From Actinomycetota bacterium (lineage in GTDB: Bacteria; Actinomycetota; Actinomycetes; Streptosporangiales; Streptosporangiaceae), in assembly GCA_003168295.1 (NCBI GenBank), contig PMST01000101.1:1-5627 (forward strand): DNA of 5,627 nt. Reading direction: 5' to 3'. The translations under genes were made by a program, and so were the position numbers. The first letter of the stretch is position 1. The number at the start of each line of letters is the position of its first letter. This document shows, one piece after another, positions 5,626 to 5,627 of this stretch. The notes under the pieces are model-generated. The model was not told the DNA's origin, searched no databases, and worked only from the letters and a program-made list of their open reading frames with translations.

Positions 5626-5627
5626 GG

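Noticed and set aside
1..5627. CRISPR array, tRNA, rRNA, transposon ends or phage genes
   Set aside because: No regularly spaced repeats, cloverleaf, rRNA-like stretch, terminal inverted repeats or integrase/transposase motifs were seen on either strand.

Overview
The window is very GC-rich DNA, with G or C in most third codon positions and GTG starts. Its protein families point to an actinobacterium: a DrrA/DrrB-type exporter, an ECF sigma factor of the Mycobacterium SigL kind, and YceI and COG4315 proteins. I cannot name a genus. No rRNA, tRNA, CRISPR array, transposase or phage gene is visible.

Layout. (1) 3-1706, plus strand: an ABC exporter pair. It comprises a DrrA-like ATPase cut by the left edge, without a visible Walker A, and a DrrB-like permease broken by a one-base frameshift at about 1495. 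(2) 1707-2083: a non-coding gap holding an ECF-type promoter at 1955-1986. (3) 2084-3068, plus strand: a YceI-family gene with several frame breaks, then a 103-residue three-helix membrane protein. (4) 3069-3418: a convergent intergenic region. (5) 5387-3419, minus strand: an apparent operon of an ECF sigma factor, a four-helix membrane protein coupled to it by a TGATG overlap, and a five-helix membrane domain fused to a COG4315 'lipoprotein' domain. The last is split by a one-base insertion at 3954-3956. (6) 5388-5627: the sigma promoter and a divergent promoter firing out of the window.

The most interesting signal is a promoter motif present three times: TGAAC, exactly 17 bases, then CGTGTTAGTA. 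One copy sits directly in front of the sigma gene, one upstream of the YceI gene, and one at the right edge. The sigma factor therefore probably controls itself, the YceI/three-helix unit and an unseen gene. As I recall, the motif resembles the reported M. tuberculosis SigL promoter (TGAACC then CGTgtc). No classical zinc anti-sigma gene is visible, so the coupled four-helix protein is a candidate partner. Together these look like a self-regulated envelope module; its function is inferred.

At least three genes carry single-base frame breaks while codon use stays normal. Either the sequence has indel errors, or the genes were recently inactivated. The data cannot decide between these.
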